DNA of 64,000 bases, from the NCBI RefSeq assembly GCF_029212575.1, contig NZ_JARGPK010000055.1, positions 124,001-188,000 on the forward strand, in the 5' to 3' direction. The notes beneath the pieces were generated by a model, which saw nothing but the letters and a program-made list of their open reading frames with translations, was not told the DNA's origin and made no database searches. Source of the DNA: Antarcticimicrobium sp. (GTDB taxonomy: Bacteria; Pseudomonadota; Alphaproteobacteria; Rhodobacterales; Rhodobacteraceae). This document shows, piece by piece, positions 1 through 9,258 of the stretch. Positions within the stretch are counted from its first letter, which is position 1. Each line of letters starts with the position of its first letter. The position numbers and the translations under genes are program-made.

Positions 1-1
1 G

Positions 2-844
2 CTGTCGGGCTCGGGCAAGTCCACGCTGCTGCGCGCGGTCAACGCGCTCAATCCGGTGGCGCGCGGCGAGGTGCTGGTCAACGACGGGCAGGCGATGGTC
101 GACGTGACCCATGCCGATGCCGCCACCCTGCGCCGGATGCGGCAGAACCAGATCGCCATGGTGTTCCAGCAATTCGGTCTGCTGCCCTGGCGCACGGTCA
201 GTGAAAACGTCGGCCTGGGGCTGGAATTGTCCGGCGTGGCCAAGCCCGAGCGCGCCGAACGGGTCGACCGGCAGCTGGCGCTGGTGGGTCTCTCGGACTG
301 GGGCGATCGCAAGGTCGGCGAACTGTCCGGCGGCATGCAGCAGCGCGTCGGCCTCGCCCGCGCCTTTGCCACCGAGGCGCCGATCCTGCTGATGGACGAG
401 CCGTTCTCGGCGCTCGATCCGCTGATCCGCACCCGATTGCAGGATGAGCTTCTGGACCTGCAGAAACAGCTCAGGCGCACCATCATCTTTGTCAGCCACG
501 ATCTGGATGAGGCGTTCAAGATCGGCAACCGCATCGCCATCATGGAGGGCGGGCGGATCGTGCAATGCGGCACCCCGCAACAGATCTTCTCGAACCCGGC
601 GAACGATTACGTCGCCGATTTCGTGGCCCATATGAACCCGCTGGGGGTGCTTTGTGCCCGCGACGTGATGCAGCCGCTGAGCGGCATGCCCGAACTGACC
701 GTTCCGCCGGACACCAATATCCAGGACGTGATGAACCAGGTGATCGAAACCGGCCGGCCCGTCGGGGTGGTCGAGGATGGCGTCCTACTGGGCGAGATTT
801 CAAAGGACGGCGTGCTGGCAAAACTTCTAGACCCGCGTGGTTGA
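2..844 (+). CDS. Choline/glycine betaine ABC transporter ATP-binding protein (5' partial)
   Basis: Frame open from the window edge (LSGSGKSTLLRAVNALNPVARGEV...), Walker A, LSGGMQQRVGLARA signature, LLMDEPFSALDP Walker B, C-terminal CBS-like tail; ChoV/ProV-like. Confidence 0.85.
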   Translation: MSGSGKSTLLRAVNALNPVARGEVLVNDGQAMVDVTHADAATLRRMRQNQIAMVFQQFGLLPWRTVSENVGLGLELSGVAKPERAERVDRQLALVGLSDWGDRKVGELSGGMQQRVGLARAFATEAPILLMDEPFSALDPLIRTRLQDELLDLQKQLRRTIIFVSHDLDEAFKIGNRIAIMEGGRIVQCGTPQQIFSNPANDYVADFVAHMNPLGVLCARDVMQPLSGMPELTVPPDTNIQDVMNQVIETGRPVGVVEDGVLLGEISKDGVLAKLLDPRG

Positions 845-1009
845 AGTGCTACGTTGAAACGAACGCGCGAAACGCGCGATGTGTGTCATGCCTGTATTTT
901 GTGCGCAAAGATTGATTTTTACGCAGCCGGAACGGCCGGCAGTCGGGAGAGGGAGAGACAGTGCGCGGCGCCCCTTGTCATTGTTTTTTGAAGATCGGCT
1001 GATCATCCC

Positions 1010-2440
1010 ATGGAGCAAGACGTTAACCAGTTCGACGAGATGTTCAGCGGGCCAGAGGCGCCCCGCACCCCTTACGACGGCTATTTCGATTGGTTCCGCG
1101 GCGAAGACCTCAAGGGGCTGCGCCGGAAATCGACCGAGGCTGAGTCGTTCTTTCGCCGCATCGGGATCACCTTCAATGTCTACGGCCAGGGCGAGGCCGA
1201 CGAACGGCTGATCCCCTTCGACCTCGTGCCGCGGATCATCTCGGCGCGGGAATGGTCGCGGCTGGAGCGCGGCATCGAACAGCGGGTGCGCGCGATCAAC
1301 GCCTTTCTGCATGACATCTATCACCGTCAGGAAATCCTGCGCGCGGGCCGCATCCCGCGCGAGATCATCGCCGGAAACGAGGCGTTTCTGCCGCAGATGA
1401 TCGGTGTGAACCCGCCTGGCGGGGTCTATACCCATATCGTCGGGACCGATCTGGTGCGCACCGGCGAGGACGAGTTCTTCGTGCTCGAGGACAACGCGCG
1501 CACGCCCTCCGGCGTCTCCTACATGCTGGAGAACCGCGAGACGATGCTGCAGATGTTCCCCGAGCTCTTTACCCGGCTCAACGTCCGCCCGGTCAGCTCC
1601 TACCCCAAGCTCCTGCGCCGGTCCCTGTCCGATTGTGCGCCGACCGGATCGCCCAACGACCGCCCGGTGGTCGCGGTGCTGACGCCGGGCATTCACAACT
1701 CGGCCTATTTCGAGCACGCCTTCCTCGCCGACCGGATGGGCGCCGAACTGGTCGAAAGCACCGATCTGCGTATCGACAAGGGCCGCGTCGCCATGCGCAC
1801 CACCCAAGGGTATCAGCCGATCGACGTGCTCTATCGCCGGGTCGATGACGAGTATCTCGATCCGCTGAACTTCAACCCCGACAGCCTGCTGGGCGTGCCC
1901 GGCATCATGGATGTCTACCGGGCCGGCAACATCACCCTGGCCAATGCGCCGGGCACCGGGATCGCAGATGACAAGGCGCTCTATTCCTACATGCCCGACA
2001 TCATCGAGTTCTATACCGGCGAGCCTGCGATCCTGCCCAATGTGCCGACCTGGCGCTGTTCCGAGCCTGACTCGCTGGCCTATGTGCTGGAGCATCTGTC
2101 CGAACTGGTGGTCAAGGAGGTGCACGGATCGGGCGGCTATGGCATGCTGGTCGGCCCTGTGGCCAGCAAGAAGGAGATCGCCGCCTTCGAGCGCAAACTG
2201 CGAGCGCGGCCCGCGAATTATATCGCGCAGCCGACGCTGGCACTCTCGACCGTGCCGATCCTGACCAAGGCGGGGCTGGCGCCGCGCCATGTCGATCTGC
2301 GCCCCTTCGTTCTGGTCTCGCCGAACCGGATCGACATGACACCGGGCGGGCTGACCCGGGTGGCGCTGAAAAAAGGCTCGCTGGTGGTCAACTCCTCTCA
2401 GGGCGGCGGCACCAAGGACACCTGGGTATTGGGGGACTGA
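1010..2440 (+). CDS. Circularly permuted type 2 ATP-grasp protein (COG2308-like)
   Basis: 476 aa ORF; family-typical stretches (GVYTHIVGTDLVRT, DEFFVLEDNARTPSGVSYMLENRE, VKEVHGSGGYGMLVGP); first gene of a four-gene cluster. Confidence 0.88.
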   Translation: MEQDVNQFDEMFSGPEAPRTPYDGYFDWFRGEDLKGLRRKSTEAESFFRRIGITFNVYGQGEADERLIPFDLVPRIISAREWSRLERGIEQRVRAINAFLHDIYHRQEILRAGRIPREIIAGNEAFLPQMIGVNPPGGVYTHIVGTDLVRTGEDEFFVLEDNARTPSGVSYMLENRETMLQMFPELFTRLNVRPVSSYPKLLRRSLSDCAPTGSPNDRPVVAVLTPGIHNSAYFEHAFLADRMGAELVESTDLRIDKGRVAMRTTQGYQPIDVLYRRVDDEYLDPLNFNPDSLLGVPGIMDVYRAGNITLANAPGTGIADDKALYSYMPDIIEFYTGEPAILPNVPTWRCSEPDSLAYVLEHLSELVVKEVHGSGGYGMLVGPVASKKEIAAFERKLRARPANYIAQPTLALSTVPILTKAGLAPRHVDLRPFVLVSPNRIDMTPGGLTRVALKKGSLVVNSSQGGGTKDTWVLGD

Positions 2441-2444
2441 GCAG

Positions 2445-3389
2445 ATGATGCTGGGCAAAAACGCCGGCGGGCTGTTCTGGATGTTCCGCTATATCGAGCG
2501 GGCAGAGAATATCACGCGGCTGCTGGAGGCCGGCTGGCGGATCGCGCTGACCCGCTCCGGCGGTGGCATCAGCGAATGGCAGTCGATCCTGACCACGGCG
2601 GGAATTAACGCCGCCTACCGCGAGAAACACGACGACTACGGCGCCGCCGACGTCATCAACTACCTGCTGCGCGACAGAACCAATTCCTCTAGCGTGATGA
2701 ACGCGATCGAGGCCGCCCGCACCAACGGCCGGATGGTGCGCACCGCGCTCTCGGGCGAGGTCTGGGAGGCGGTCAACGATTGCTGGATGACGGTCAAGGA
2801 CGGGCTTGCCCGCCCGGTGACAGAACGCAGCCTGCACGACACGCTGGGCACCATCCGTCACGGCACCTCGGTGGTGCGCGGGGCGTTGCACGGCACCATG
2901 CTGCGCAACGACATCTACGCGTTTTCGCGGCTCGGAACCTTCATCGAGCGGGCCGACAACACCGCGCGCATCCTCGACGTGAAATACTACGTCCTGCTGC
3001 CCTCGGCGGCCTTCGTCGGCAGCACCATCGACAATGCGCAATGGGAGGTGATCCTGCGTTCGGTCTCGGCCGAGCGGTCCTATCAATGGCTGCACGGCGG
3101 CGACATCTCGCCCAAGGGCATCGCTGAGTTCCTGATCCTCGACAAGCGCATGCCGCGGTCGCTGGCGTTCTGTTACTCCAAGATCGGGCAATACCTGGAA
3201 CAGCTCGAACAGGACTACGGTATCCGGCAGGACAGCCAGGTGCGGGCGGAAAAGATCTGCAAGCGGCTGGGAACCGCCACGGTTCAGGACATTTTCGAGG
3301 ACGGGCTGCACGAATTCCTGACCGGGGTCATTACCGACACCTCGAACCTGGCCGGGCACATCGAAACCGATTTCCGGTTCTACAGGTAA
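2445..3389 (+). CDS. Alpha-E domain protein (COG2307-like)
   Basis: MLGKNAGGLFWMFRYIERAENITRLLEAGWR N-terminus typical of alpha-E proteins; 4 bp after the ATP-grasp stop. Confidence 0.88.
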   Translation: MMLGKNAGGLFWMFRYIERAENITRLLEAGWRIALTRSGGGISEWQSILTTAGINAAYREKHDDYGAADVINYLLRDRTNSSSVMNAIEAARTNGRMVRTALSGEVWEAVNDCWMTVKDGLARPVTERSLHDTLGTIRHGTSVVRGALHGTMLRNDIYAFSRLGTFIERADNTARILDVKYYVLLPSAAFVGSTIDNAQWEVILRSVSAERSYQWLHGGDISPKGIAEFLILDKRMPRSLAFCYSKIGQYLEQLEQDYGIRQDSQVRAEKICKRLGTATVQDIFEDGLHEFLTGVITDTSNLAGHIETDFRFYR

Positions 3390-3393
3390 CCCC

Positions 3394-4200
3394 ATGCGCC
3401 TCAAGATTACCCATGTCACCACCTACACCTACGACACCCCGGTCGAATACGCGTTGCAGCAGTTGCGCCTGATCCCGAAATCGGGGCATGGGCAGGGGGT
3501 GATCTCGTGGTCCTCGTCGATCACCGGCGGAACCAAGCAGGTCAGTTTCGACGACCTGTTTTCCAACCACACCGAGCTGGTTGTCGTTGACCCGGGCGCA
3601 ACCCGGATCGAGATCGTCAGCGAGGGCGACGTGGAGATCGAGGATCGCGGCGGCGTGCTGGGCCGGCACGGCGGCCCGGCGCCGCTCTGGCTGTTCCGCG
3701 AGGCCACTCCGCTGACCGCGCCGGGCACCGGGTTGCGTCGGCTGGCCTCCGGGCTGCGGGCGGCGTTCGACGATTTCACCGGCATCGAGCCGCTGCACGC
3801 GCTCTCCTCCGAGGTCGCGGCCGCCGTGGCCTATGAAACCGGGCGCACAGACAGCGGCACCGGCGCCGAAGAGGCGCTCGCCGCCGGTCACGGGGTCTGC
3901 CAGGATCACGCCCATATCATGATCGCTGTGGCCCGGCTGCTGGGCTACCCGGCGCGCTACGTCAGCGGCTACCTGATGATGGACGGGCAGGTGGAGCAGG
4001 ATGCCAGCCATGCCTGGGCCGAGGTCTGGTCCGAGGCGCTGGGCTGGGTCGGCTTCGACGTCTCCAACGGCATCAGCCCGGACTCCCGCTATGTGCGCGT
4101 CGCCACCGGGCGCGACTACCGCGATGCCGCGCCGATCCACGGGCTTCGCCTGGGCGCTGGGGGCGAGGACCTGCATGTCTCCTTGCAAGTTCAGCAATAG
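3394..4200 (+). CDS. Transglutaminase-like cysteine protease family protein
   Basis: GHGVCQDHAHIMIAVARLLGYPARYVSGYL and DASHAWAEVW (Cys/His core). Confidence 0.88.
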   Translation: MRLKITHVTTYTYDTPVEYALQQLRLIPKSGHGQGVISWSSSITGGTKQVSFDDLFSNHTELVVVDPGATRIEIVSEGDVEIEDRGGVLGRHGGPAPLWLFREATPLTAPGTGLRRLASGLRAAFDDFTGIEPLHALSSEVAAAVAYETGRTDSGTGAEEALAAGHGVCQDHAHIMIAVARLLGYPARYVSGYLMMDGQVEQDASHAWAEVWSEALGWVGFDVSNGISPDSRYVRVATGRDYRDAAPIHGLRLGAGGEDLHVSLQVQQ

Positions 4201-4233
4201 GCTGTTTGATAGACGCAAAAAGGGTTCCGAAAG

Positions 4234-4980
4234 ATGACCTATTGCGTCGGCCTCATGCTCAAATGCGGGCTGGTCTTCATGTCCGACACCCGCACCAATT
4301 CGGGGGTCGACAACATCTCGACCTTCCGCAAGATGTTCATCTGGGAACAGAAGGGTGAGCGGAACATCACCCTGATGACCGCCGGCAACCTGGCGACGAC
4401 GCAATCGGTGATCAGCCTGCTGGACGAACGCAGCAAGGAACCGGCCGAACGCAGCCCCGGCATTCTCGAGGCCAAGTCGATGTTCCAGGTCGCCACGCTG
4501 GTCGGCAACACCCTGAAAGAGGTGATCGCCACCCACGCCGAGACCGGGCAAAAGGCCGATTCCGCCTTCAACGCGACGATGATCCTGGGCGGCCAGGTCG
4601 CCGGCGGCCAACCGCGGCTGTTCCTGATCTACCCCGAGGGAAATTTCGTCGAGGCCAGCTTCGATACCCCCTATTTCCAGATCGGCGAGACCAAGTACGG
4701 CCGCCCGATCCTGGTGCGCGCCTACGATCCCGAATTGACATTTGAACAGGCGATCAAGCTGCTGCTGGTGTCCTTCGATTCCACCATAAAGGCGAACCTC
4801 TCGGTCAGCCTGCCGCTGGATGTTCATGTCTACGAGGCCGACAGTTTCGAGCCGGGTCAGCAATTCCGCATCCAGCCCGACGATCCCTATTTCGAGCGGA
4901 TCTCGAGCGGCTGGGGCATCGCCCTGCGCGAGGCCTTCGGGCAGTTGCCCGATTTCACCTTTCCGGAGGACGCCGGCTGA
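4234..4980 (+). CDS. Anbu-type proteasome homologue (COG3484-like peptidase)
   Basis: MTYCVGLMLKCGLVFMSDTRTNSGVDNISTFRKMF: N-terminal Met-Thr and Anbu-like start; clustered with ATP-grasp/alpha-E/transglutaminase genes. Confidence 0.88.
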   Translation: MTYCVGLMLKCGLVFMSDTRTNSGVDNISTFRKMFIWEQKGERNITLMTAGNLATTQSVISLLDERSKEPAERSPGILEAKSMFQVATLVGNTLKEVIATHAETGQKADSAFNATMILGGQVAGGQPRLFLIYPEGNFVEASFDTPYFQIGETKYGRPILVRAYDPELTFEQAIKLLLVSFDSTIKANLSVSLPLDVHVYEADSFEPGQQFRIQPDDPYFERISSGWGIALREAFGQLPDFTFPEDAG

Positions 4981-5000
4981 CAGCGCCGATCCCGAGACCG

Positions 5001-5035
5001 AAAAAAAACCGCGCCCGCCCGGGGGGCAGACGCGG
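5001..5035 (-). terminator. Rho-independent terminator of the TRAP operon
   Basis: On the minus strand CCGCGTCTGCCC-CCC-GGGCGGGCGCGG followed by TTTTTTTT; 12-bp stem allowing two G-U pairs. Confidence 0.7.
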
Positions 5036-5065
5036 GTCCGGCGTCTTCCGTGAGTGAAGCGTCGC

Positions 5066-6421
5066 CTATCCGTAGACCAGCCTTGGCAGCCAGGTGATGA
5101 TCTCGGGGAAGAACATGCACAGCAGCAGCCCGACCACCTGCAGCGCAAGGAACGGCAGCGCCGACTTGAAGATGTCCGACATCGGGATCTCTGCCGGGGC
5201 GACGCCGCGCAGGTAGAACAGCGCATAGCCGAAGGGCGGCGACAGGAAGCTCATCTGCATGTTGACCAGGTAGAGCACGCCGAACCACAGCACCAGATCG
5301 TCGGGGCTGTCGAGGCCGAAGGACTGCGCCCCCAGCGCCTTGACGATCGGCACGAAGATCGGAACGCAGAGCAGCAGGATGCCGACCCAGTCGAGGAACA
5401 TGCCGAGGATGATCAGCACGATCTGCATGATGATCAGGATGCCCCAGGGGCCGAACCCGGTGGCCTGCAGGGCGTTCTGCACGAACTGCTGGCCGCCCTC
5501 GAGCACGTAGAGCCCGACGAAGATGGTCGCGCCGAACATGATCCAGATCACCATGGCGCTGGCCTTCAGCGTGCCGATCGAGGCCTCGCGGATCGTCTGC
5601 CAGTCCAGCTTGCGGTGGATGGCGGCAACGATGAAGGCGCCGAAGGTGCCGATGCCGGCGGCCTCGACCGGGGTGGCGACGCCGGTAAAGATCACCCCCA
5701 GCACCACGACGATCAGGGCGATCGGCGCCGACATCTTGCTGACCAGGCGGATCTTGTCGGCGGTCGAGATGCGCTCTTCCACCGGGATCGGCGGGCCGAG
5801 CTGCGGGTTGATGTAGCTGCGCAGGATCACATAGGCGACGTACATTCCCGACAGCAGCAGGCCCGGAATGACCGCGCCGATGAACAGCTCGCCCACCGAC
5901 TGCTCGGCCACCACCGCGTAGATGATCGCCAGGATCGACGGCGGGATCAGGATGCCCAGCGTGCCGCCGGCCATGATCGAGCCCATGGCGATCTTGGGGT
6001 CATAGTTCCGCTTGAGCATCGCCGGCAGGGCGATGATGCCCATGGTGACAACCGCCGCGCCGATCACGCCGACCATCGCGGCCAGCACGGTCGAGGCGAT
6101 GATGGTCGCCGCCGCCAGCCCGCCCTTGACCCCGCCGAGGACCTTGTAGATCACATCGAACATGTCGTTGATGATCCCGGCCCTTTCGAGCATGGACGCC
6201 ATGAAGATGAACAAAGGGATGGCGGAGAGCTGATAGTTCGTCATCAGCGGAAAGATCCGGCTGGGCACGATGTTCAGCGCCCGTTCATCGCCCAGGACGA
6301 ACAGGAACACGCAGGCCAGACCGCCGGTGACAAAGGCCAGCGGCAGCCCTGCCATCAGCAGCACCAGCAGCGAGCCGAACATGATGAGTGTGAGCCACTC
6401 GATTCCGATATCAAGACCCAT
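5066..6421 (-). CDS. TRAP transporter large permease (DctM family)
   Basis: 451 aa hydrophobic protein, MGSIMAGGTLGILIPPSILAIIYA, ATPVEAAGIGTFGA motifs typical of DctM. Confidence 0.9.
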   Translation of the reverse strand: MGLDIGIEWLTLIMFGSLLVLLMAGLPLAFVTGGLACVFLFVLGDERALNIVPSRIFPLMTNYQLSAIPLFIFMASMLERAGIINDMFDVIYKVLGGVKGGLAAATIIASTVLAAMVGVIGAAVVTMGIIALPAMLKRNYDPKIAMGSIMAGGTLGILIPPSILAIIYAVVAEQSVGELFIGAVIPGLLLSGMYVAYVILRSYINPQLGPPIPVEERISTADKIRLVSKMSAPIALIVVVLGVIFTGVATPVEAAGIGTFGAFIVAAIHRKLDWQTIREASIGTLKASAMVIWIMFGATIFVGLYVLEGGQQFVQNALQATGFGPWGILIIMQIVLIILGMFLDWVGILLLCVPIFVPIVKALGAQSFGLDSPDDLVLWFGVLYLVNMQMSFLSPPFGYALFYLRGVAPAEIPMSDIFKSALPFLALQVVGLLLCMFFPEIITWLPRLVYG

Positions 6422-6424
6422 CGG

Positions 6425-7747
6425 TTACGCCCCCTTCACGACGGCGCGCAGATCCTGCGCCAGTTTCGAAATGCCTTGCAGCACCAGCAGCAGCCCGCCG
6501 ATGACCATGACCCATTTCATCGGCCAAAGAGGAACCTCCCATTCATTGAAGCTGATCTCGCCCCAGCGGATATTCGGATCTGTCCACTGCGACAGGTCGA
6601 AGCCGGCCAGCATCTCGCCGAAACCGATCTCGCCCCGCGCCCAGTCGGACAGGATCGAGTTGCCCGAGGGCACCGCAATCGCGTCGAAGGCGAAGATATA
6701 GGATGTCGCCAGCAGCGTGCCGGCAAAGATGAAGAAGAACACCGAGGTCAGCAGATCGACCCAGGCCTTGTTGCGGCGCGTCAACGGCGCGTAAAAGATG
6801 TCGACCCGCACATGGCTTTCGGTCAGCATCGCGTAGGAGCCTGCGATCAGGTACTGCATGCCAAACATCAGATACATGGATTCATGCGCCCAGTTGGTCG
6901 GGCTGTTGAACACGTAGCGACCGATCACCTCGAAGTAATAGACAAAGACCGCGATCACCGCCCAATAGCTGACGAACTCGCCGCAGAACAGCGACAGCCG
7001 GTCGATATACCCGGTCCAGCCGGCCGAGACATGGCGCGAATCCTCCTGCATCTCCTCTTCTTCCAGCGCCTTCAGCTTGCGCTCGGTCTCGGACATCTCG
7101 ACCTTGGCGGGCAGGTTCGCGTTGGCCTTGCGGACCATGCCGGGCAACAGCACCGCGTCGATCAGCATCACGGCCAGCAGCAGGTAGAAGGCATAGGTCG
7201 AGATCATGCGCCAGAATGCCAGGCGGTCCTGCGCTACGACCTCGATCGGCTCGGCTGCGGCAAGGTCGCCGCGCGCCTGTTCGATCGCTTCGCGGCTCTT
7301 TTCGATGCGGCCCTCGGCGCGCTTGATCTTCTTCTCGGCGCCTCGCTTGGCAAAGGAGCCCTCCTCGGCGGCGTCGAAATCAGTGCGCAGTTCCGGCAGG
7401 CTGGCCTCGGCCGAGGCCGCGCGCTCGGTCTCGCGCTTGATCGTGCCCTCGGCCATGCGCACGGTATTGGCCGCGTTCGACAGCTCGGACCGCGCGGTCG
7501 CGCCCTGGCTGTTGGCGATCAGGATGGCCAGGAACACGGGAATGAAGACCAGTCCGAACAGGTTCTTGAGATAGAACCGGTGCAGGCCGAGCATGCCGCC
7601 CGTGACCAGGATCATGTATCCCAGCGCGGTGTTATAGGTCGGATTCTCAGGTTTCGGTCGCTTGGCCAGCGCCATGGCGATCAACGGGAACAGGATCAAC
7701 CCGGCCCAATATGCCCAATGGGGCAGTGTGAAATCGAGACTTGGCAT
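6425..7747 (-). CDS. TRAP small permease (DctQ-like) with N-terminal TM2-like and coiled-coil extension
   Basis: Start chosen at MPSLDFT. C-terminal half DctQ-like (VIGRYVFNSPTNWAHESMYLMFGMQYLIAGSYAMLTESHVRVDIFY); N-terminal GGMLGLHRFYLKN TM2-like signature and a charged helical region. Confidence 0.8.
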   Translation of the reverse strand: MPSLDFTLPHWAYWAGLILFPLIAMALAKRPKPENPTYNTALGYMILVTGGMLGLHRFYLKNLFGLVFIPVFLAILIANSQGATARSELSNAANTVRMAEGTIKRETERAASAEASLPELRTDFDAAEEGSFAKRGAEKKIKRAEGRIEKSREAIEQARGDLAAAEPIEVVAQDRLAFWRMISTYAFYLLLAVMLIDAVLLPGMVRKANANLPAKVEMSETERKLKALEEEEMQEDSRHVSAGWTGYIDRLSLFCGEFVSYWAVIAVFVYYFEVIGRYVFNSPTNWAHESMYLMFGMQYLIAGSYAMLTESHVRVDIFYAPLTRRNKAWVDLLTSVFFFIFAGTLLATSYIFAFDAIAVPSGNSILSDWARGEIGFGEMLAGFDLSQWTDPNIRWGEISFNEWEVPLWPMKWVMVIGGLLLVLQGISKLAQDLRAVVKGA

Positions 7748-7830
7748 GCGTCCCCTCTTAGTCTCAATGCGAAAAAGCAGACATGGCCTGCGCCGCGACG
7801 GGGCACAGGCCATGTCCTCGGTCGGTCAGA

Positions 7831-8931
7831 TCACAGATCCAGCTGCAACCCTTCGATCTGCTCCGGGGTCACGTACCCGAGCGAGCCGGACATCATGTAA
7901 TCGAGCTGGATCTTGAAGACCCGCGCGCTGTCCTTGTCCCGGTTGGCGTATTTGAACCAGATCGGCACCGCGACCTCGGTCATCAGCTCCACGTCGTCCT
8001 GGCTCAGGCGCGTGACCTCGGTGCCGTCGGCCTCGAACTTGGCCCAGGCCTCCTGGTCGGCCTTCTGGATCGCCGCGTGGTGCATGTCGGAATAGACGTG
8101 GGTCTCCATCTCGACGAACTGCCGCATCTGCGGGCTCAGCTTGTTCCAGGCATCCATGCCGACGGTGATGTCCATCAGGTCGACCGGCTGGTACAGCGAC
8201 ATGAAGCCCGGAGGCCCCATCGAGATGTACTTGGTCACCTGGCTGAACCCGAGCGAATAGTTCACCGCCGGCCCGACATAGTCGGCCACGTCGATGGTGC
8301 CCTTCTCCAGCGCCGGGAAGATCTCCGAGCCGGGCAGAACCGTCGTCTCGGCGCCGATCTCGGTGAACACCTCGGCCACCATGCCGCCGGGCATGCGCAT
8401 CTTACGGCCGCGGAAATCGTCGATCGAGCGGATCGGCACCTTGGAGTGGATGATGTTGGGGCCGTGATGGACCGGACCGACGAAATGCATCCCCTGCTTG
8501 GCATACATCTCGCGCGCGATCTCAAGCCCGCCCAGCCCGTAATAGAACACGTCCCACTCATGCGGGTTGCGCATGCCCAGCGGGTAGCTGGTCAGGAAGG
8601 TGGCGGCGGGGATGATGCCCTGCGCATAGATGGTGAACGGGTTCACCGCGTCCAGCACGCCGTTTTTCACCGCGTCGAACAGCTGGAAATCGCCAACCAC
8701 GTCATTGGCGCCGAACGGGTTTAAGGCCAGCTCGCCACCGGTCTTCTCGACGATGGTCGCGCACCAGTCCTTGAAGATCTGCAGGCCGGCGCCGCCGGGC
8801 CAGGATGTCTGGATCTTCCAGGTGGTGGTTTCGCCGGCGGCACTGGCGATCGATGGCGCCGCCAATCCGGCCGCACCGGCCAAAGCCACCTTTTGCAAGG
8901 CAGCCCGGCGAGAGATGTATGTCTTCGTCAT
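7831..8931 (-). CDS. TRAP transporter substrate-binding protein (DctP family)
   Basis: Tat-like leader SRRAALQKVALAGAAGLAAPSIASAA; GRKMRMPGGMVAEVFTEIGAETTVLPGSEIFPALEKGTIDVADYVGP. Confidence 0.9.
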   Translation of the reverse strand: MTKTYISRRAALQKVALAGAAGLAAPSIASAAGETTTWKIQTSWPGGAGLQIFKDWCATIVEKTGGELALNPFGANDVVGDFQLFDAVKNGVLDAVNPFTIYAQGIIPAATFLTSYPLGMRNPHEWDVFYYGLGGLEIAREMYAKQGMHFVGPVHHGPNIIHSKVPIRSIDDFRGRKMRMPGGMVAEVFTEIGAETTVLPGSEIFPALEKGTIDVADYVGPAVNYSLGFSQVTKYISMGPPGFMSLYQPVDLMDITVGMDAWNKLSPQMRQFVEMETHVYSDMHHAAIQKADQEAWAKFEADGTEVTRLSQDDVELMTEVAVPIWFKYANRDKDSARVFKIQLDYMMSGSLGYVTPEQIEGLQLDL

Positions 8932-9180
8932 GGTATCCTCCCTGTCTTGCCCGGCGGTCTCCCGTCCGCCGGGCCACGTGCTTTGAATTCACACGTCTGA
9001 ATTGGTAACTTTGTTTATCCAATTTGCATAGATGCATTTTTGAATCATCTTTCTATGGCGAGAAATGCGCGCGCCCTACCGCGTTCGGACCGGGGGCAAT
9101 CGCGCGGCCTCGAAAATTTGGTCAGTAATCTTGACCCGGCGAACCGGCGCTCTGACGGTGCCGCTGTCCGGTCCGACAAC

Positions 9181-9210
9181 AAAAAAACCGGCAGCCGCTG
9201 GGGCTGCCGG
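9181..9210 (-). terminator. Rho-independent terminator downstream of the aminotransferase
   Basis: Minus strand CCGGCAGCC-CCAGC-GGCTGCCGG followed by TTTTTTT; 9-bp perfect stem. Confidence 0.8.
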
Positions 9211-9258
9211 ATGACGAGGGGATGGACCCTGTGGCGGCGACGACGTCGGCCGCGACTG

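Noticed and set aside
5054-7900. 948 aa plus-strand ORF antisense to the TRAP permease genes
   Set aside because: Composition rich in Arg/His/Gln/Asp with no recognisable domain; opposite strand encodes clear DctM and DctQ. Typical GC-rich shadow ORF.
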